From Bacteroidota bacterium (GTDB taxonomy: Bacteria; Bacteroidota; Bacteroidia; Bacteroidales; SKPS01): 64,000 nt of DNA. Below, in pieces: positions 61,771-64,000 of the stretch. The stretch is taken from contig JAKLII010000002.1 of assembly GCA_022709695.1 (NCBI GenBank), positions 278,955-342,954 on the forward strand. Direction: 5' to 3'. How positions within the stretch are numbered: the first letter of the stretch is position 1; each line of letters opens with the position of its first letter. A program made the translations under genes and the position numbers. The notes under the pieces are model-generated. The model was not told where the DNA came from. It made no database searches and was given only the letters and a program-made list of their open reading frames with translations.

Positions 61771-63115
61771 CATCCAAAATTCCGGGGTCTTCAAACAGGA
61801 ACAGTGAATCGAGCAACTTTTGGGTTTGATCTGCCATGAACAATGGAATGTTAAGCACCCCCTGATCGAATTTCAGATTACGCAATGAGTATCTGATGCT
61901 TATTGCAGGATTCCATTGCTTTCGATACTGAGCAAGACTTTGACTTTTCACATGCTGGTCGGACTTAACCTCAACAGGGATGATCTGGTTTCTGTACTGT
62001 ATCAGAAAATCAACCTCGGCTTCATTGCCCGATTTCCAGAATCCGGGGAATCCCTCGAATTGCTGCAGTAAAACCGTCAGAATATAGTTTTCCGTCAGTG
62101 CTCCTTTAAACTCCGTAAAAATCCTGCTCCCTTCCGAAAATACCAATGGGTGCAATGCTGCCATTTTTCTTAATAAACCCACATCAGAAAAATAGAGTTT
62201 AAAGGATGTAAGGTCATGATAACCAGATAGTGGCAGATTTGGCTTCTGGCATAACGACACCCTGTATGCCAGTCCTGCCTGAATAAGCCACAGTAAAGCA
62301 TCTTCATATTCTCTTGCCCTGGCTCCTTTTTTTACGGCAGAATAGAGGAATTTCCTGTTCTCCCTTGCTAATTGTGAGGGCATGGATGTCCATAGGTACT
62401 GAACACGTGCAATATTCCGCGATTCGATATGCTTTGAGAAATCAAGCATATACGTTTGAATGATGGCATCCAGTACCTCCTGCGTTTTTTCCACATCCTG
62501 GTCACCCAACAATGCACAGACAGCTTCAGGCATTCCTCCGGAAATGAAATAGACTTTGAGTTTATCCTGCAAGGCATGGAAAAAAATGTCGGGGATAGGA
62601 CTAACTTCGTTAATACTGCTGATAAACGCATAAAGAGCCGGGTCAGAGGCTGAAAGAAATTCATTGAAAGTAAGTGGATATAAATGCATCAGATCCACCT
62701 TGCCCACCGGGAAGGAAGCACCCCTTGACAAAGCTACTCCCAGCAAAGATCCGGCACCTGTAATCACATATTCCGGAGCCTCTTCGCAAAAATACTTTAA
62801 GGCATTGAGGGCATCATTGCACTCCTGAATTTCATCAAAAATAATAAGCGTTTCCTCTGGTTTTATTTTTCGGCCATGAACCAGGATTAATTTTTCCAGC
62901 AGAATATTTGGATCCTTTGTCTGTGCAAAAAATTGTTTCAGCCCGGGCTGTTTTTCAAAATTAAAGTAGGCACAATCGGCAAAATGGCTTGCTCCGAACT
63001 GCTTCAGCAAAAAGGTTTTGCCCACCTGTCTGGCACCCTGAAGTATCAGAGGTTTTCTTCCCTGCTTGTTTCTCCAGAGCTCAAGTTTTGGAATAATCTG
63101 CCTCTCAATATTCAT
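61763..63115 (-). CDS. AAA-type ATPase with DUF4143 domain
   Basis: The ATG at 63115 (MNIERQIIPKLELW) is preferred over a GTG nine bases upstream and gives 450 residues. The Walker A motif is LQGARQVGKTFLLKQF near residue 30 and Walker B is TLIIFDEIQE near 92; the C-terminal DUF4143 part has a PD-(D/E)xK-like core, EVDFLIQYRNQIIPVEVKSD (E, D, ExK). Such proteins are abundant in Bacteroidota and Archaea, vary greatly in number, and have no settled function, though nucleic-acid processing or toxin-like roles are proposed. It appears to be transcribed alone. Confidence 0.9.
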   Translation of the reverse strand: MNIERQIIPKLELWRNKQGRKPLILQGARQVGKTFLLKQFGASHFADCAYFNFEKQPGLKQFFAQTKDPNILLEKLILVHGRKIKPEETLIIFDEIQECNDALNALKYFCEEAPEYVITGAGSLLGVALSRGASFPVGKVDLMHLYPLTFNEFLSASDPALYAFISSINEVSPIPDIFFHALQDKLKVYFISGGMPEAVCALLGDQDVEKTQEVLDAIIQTYMLDFSKHIESRNIARVQYLWTSMPSQLARENRKFLYSAVKKGARAREYEDALLWLIQAGLAYRVSLCQKPNLPLSGYHDLTSFKLYFSDVGLLRKMAALHPLVFSEGSRIFTEFKGALTENYILTVLLQQFEGFPGFWKSGNEAEVDFLIQYRNQIIPVEVKSDQHVKSQSLAQYRKQWNPAISIRYSLRNLKFDQGVLNIPLFMADQTQKLLDSLFLFEDPGILDVI

Positions 63116-63189
63116 ACTAATCACGTTTTAAGTGCCAATTATGTGATAAATATCACATTTTTGGTACTTATTTCTGGCAAAGATACGGA

Positions 63190-63957
63190 TTATCCAAGAA
63201 ATTCCAGCAGCCTCTGCATGAATTTTTCCGGCTGGTCAGCATGGACCCAATGGCCGGCATCCGGGATGGTCATCATCTGATGGTGTGGAAACATCATCCG
63301 GATCACCGGCAGATCTTCCCCTGTGATATAGTCCGAATCTCCTCCGCGGATAAACAGGGTGGGCTGATCGAACCCTGAACCGGCCGGGATTCCCTCCATG
63401 ATCTCATCGATATTACGCTCAATGGCTCCCAGGTTGATCCGCCATGCAAACCTCTGCCGGTCGATCCGCACCAGATTCTTCATCACAAAAAGTCTGTGAG
63501 CTTTAGAATCCATGTGATTTTTCAGAAGGGTTTCCACCTCCTGTCGAGAGGTGATCTGATCGAAGTCAATTGCATTCATAGCCTGCAGCATCCGCAGATG
63601 GGTCTGCCTGACGCGGGTCTGCCGGGGTGAAATATCCACCACAATCAGTTTCTGCACCATTTCGGGATACTGCACAGCAAAATGCATCGCCAGTTTGCCC
63701 CCCAGGCTGTGACCCAGCAGCACCACCGATGTAAGATCATGCTCCTCCACCAATTCCAGCAGGTCTTCCATCATCGGGAAGAAACCGAATGCTTCGGCAT
63801 GGGGGGAACGTCCGTGGTTACGGAGGTCGGGGATGATGACGCGGTAGTGTTGCGAAAGCGCCTTGCCGATGGTCATCCAGTTATCGGAAATACCAAACAG
63901 TCCATGCAGGATTACCAGTGGAGGGCCACTGCCCAGGGTATGGCAGAAGAGCTTCAC
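63190..63957 (-). CDS. Alpha/beta-fold hydrolase (YbfF-like esterase)
   Basis: The 255-residue protein starts at a GTG (63957), four bases after the stop of the preceding gene. It has the oxyanion strand VILHGLFGISDNW, nucleophile S84 in LLGHSLGGKLAMHF, and the catalytic His in PDAGHWVHADQPEKF; the RNHGRSPH motif after the second strand is typical of YbfF/EPHX-like esterases. There is no signal peptide. It is co-transcribed with the upstream gene at the window edge. Confidence 0.9.
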   Translation of the reverse strand: MKLFCHTLGSGPPLVILHGLFGISDNWMTIGKALSQHYRVIIPDLRNHGRSPHAEAFGFFPMMEDLLELVEEHDLTSVVLLGHSLGGKLAMHFAVQYPEMVQKLIVVDISPRQTRVRQTHLRMLQAMNAIDFDQITSRQEVETLLKNHMDSKAHRLFVMKNLVRIDRQRFAWRINLGAIERNIDEIMEGIPAGSGFDQPTLFIRGGDSDYITGEDLPVIRMMFPHHQMMTIPDAGHWVHADQPEKFMQRLLEFLG

Positions 63958-63961
63958 GGGG

Positions 63962-64000
63962 TCAGCGTAATTGTTCCAGGTATCTGCGGATGGTCTCCTC
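63962..64000 (-). CDS. C-terminal end of an upstream gene (partial)
   Basis: Only the last twelve codons are in the window (EETIRRYLEQLR, stop at 63964-63962). They lie four bases before the hydrolase start, so the genes are in one operon. The ending is compatible with pyridoxine 5'-phosphate synthase PdxJ, which often sits here in Bacteroidota, but twelve residues cannot establish it. Confidence 0.5.
   Translation of the reverse strand, partial: EETIRRYLEQLR

Noticed and set aside
1-64000. CRISPR array
   Set aside because: No series of regularly spaced 25-40-base repeats was seen; the direct repeats found are pairs or short tandem units.

Overview
The window is chromosomal DNA of a member of the Bacteroidota, probably an uncultured or environmental lineage. 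The main evidence is five secreted proteins ending in type IX secretion (T9SS) sorting domains, promoters of the TAnnTTTG type that phylum uses, paired 2-oxoglutarate:ferredoxin oxidoreductase (KorAB) and 2-oxoglutarate dehydrogenase (SucAB), a serpin lipoprotein, and intergenic repeats of the kind common in Bacteroidota. No rRNA, CRISPR array, prophage or conventional transposase gene was seen. Two tRNA genes are present: Arg-CCG and Thr-CGT.

Layout. 1-3.9 kb: a secreted phospholipase D-like protein (5' partial), a HAMP membrane protein and TrkH. 3.9-7.4 kb: a small 2[4Fe-4S] ferredoxin divergent from korAB. 7.4-13.5 kb: a repeat-rich spacer, a serpin lipoprotein, an M20 dipeptidase, a large adhesin-like T9SS protein, a GNAT and a Dabb protein. 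13.6-19.9 kb: a leftward group of sensor kinase, AsmA-like protein, pseudouridine synthase and YraN. 20.1-25.4 kb: a second adhesin-like T9SS protein and a five-module iron-sulfur flavoprotein. 25.4-32.4 kb: the accessory part, with an S8 protease, tRNA-Arg, a four-helix-bundle gene between two identical 72-bp repeats, a single-chain restriction-modification enzyme with an AT-rich centre, a small orphan gene and an AlkD-like protein. 32.4-38 kb: repeats, sucB, sucA and corA. 38-44.2 kb: two AT-rich T9SS genes and a chorismate mutase. 44.2-47.1 kb: an alpha/beta hydrolase and an AbiEi-like/Fic fusion whose promoter sits in a 26-bp palindrome. 47.1-56.4 kb: a tightly packed rightward gene cluster. 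56.4-64 kb: an esterase, aspartate kinase, tRNA-Thr, an EEP-family protein, QueA, a DUF4143 ATPase, a hydrolase and the tail of another gene.

Two regions look most likely to hold something undescribed. (1) 47162-56371 encodes phosphatidylserine decarboxylase, a CDP-archaeol-synthase-like protein, phosphatidylserine synthase, two rifampin-phosphotransferase-like dikinases, a YghO-type acyltransferase-like protein and a UbiA-family prenyltransferase. Start and stop codons overlap at five of the six junctions, so these genes probably form one operon that makes or modifies an unusual lipid; this is inference. (2) 27247-27764 is a compact element directly abutting tRNA-Arg: a 72-bp direct repeat, a four-helix-bundle gene and the same 72-bp repeat, with interleaved inverted repeats that could form alternative or pseudoknotted RNA or DNA folds. 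Its right repeat seems to truncate an older gene fragment next to the restriction-modification gene.

All functional names come from recognising motifs by eye; no database search was run. Start codons were moved from the longest open frame where a promoter, tRNA, signal peptide or overlap argued for it, and these choices are stated.
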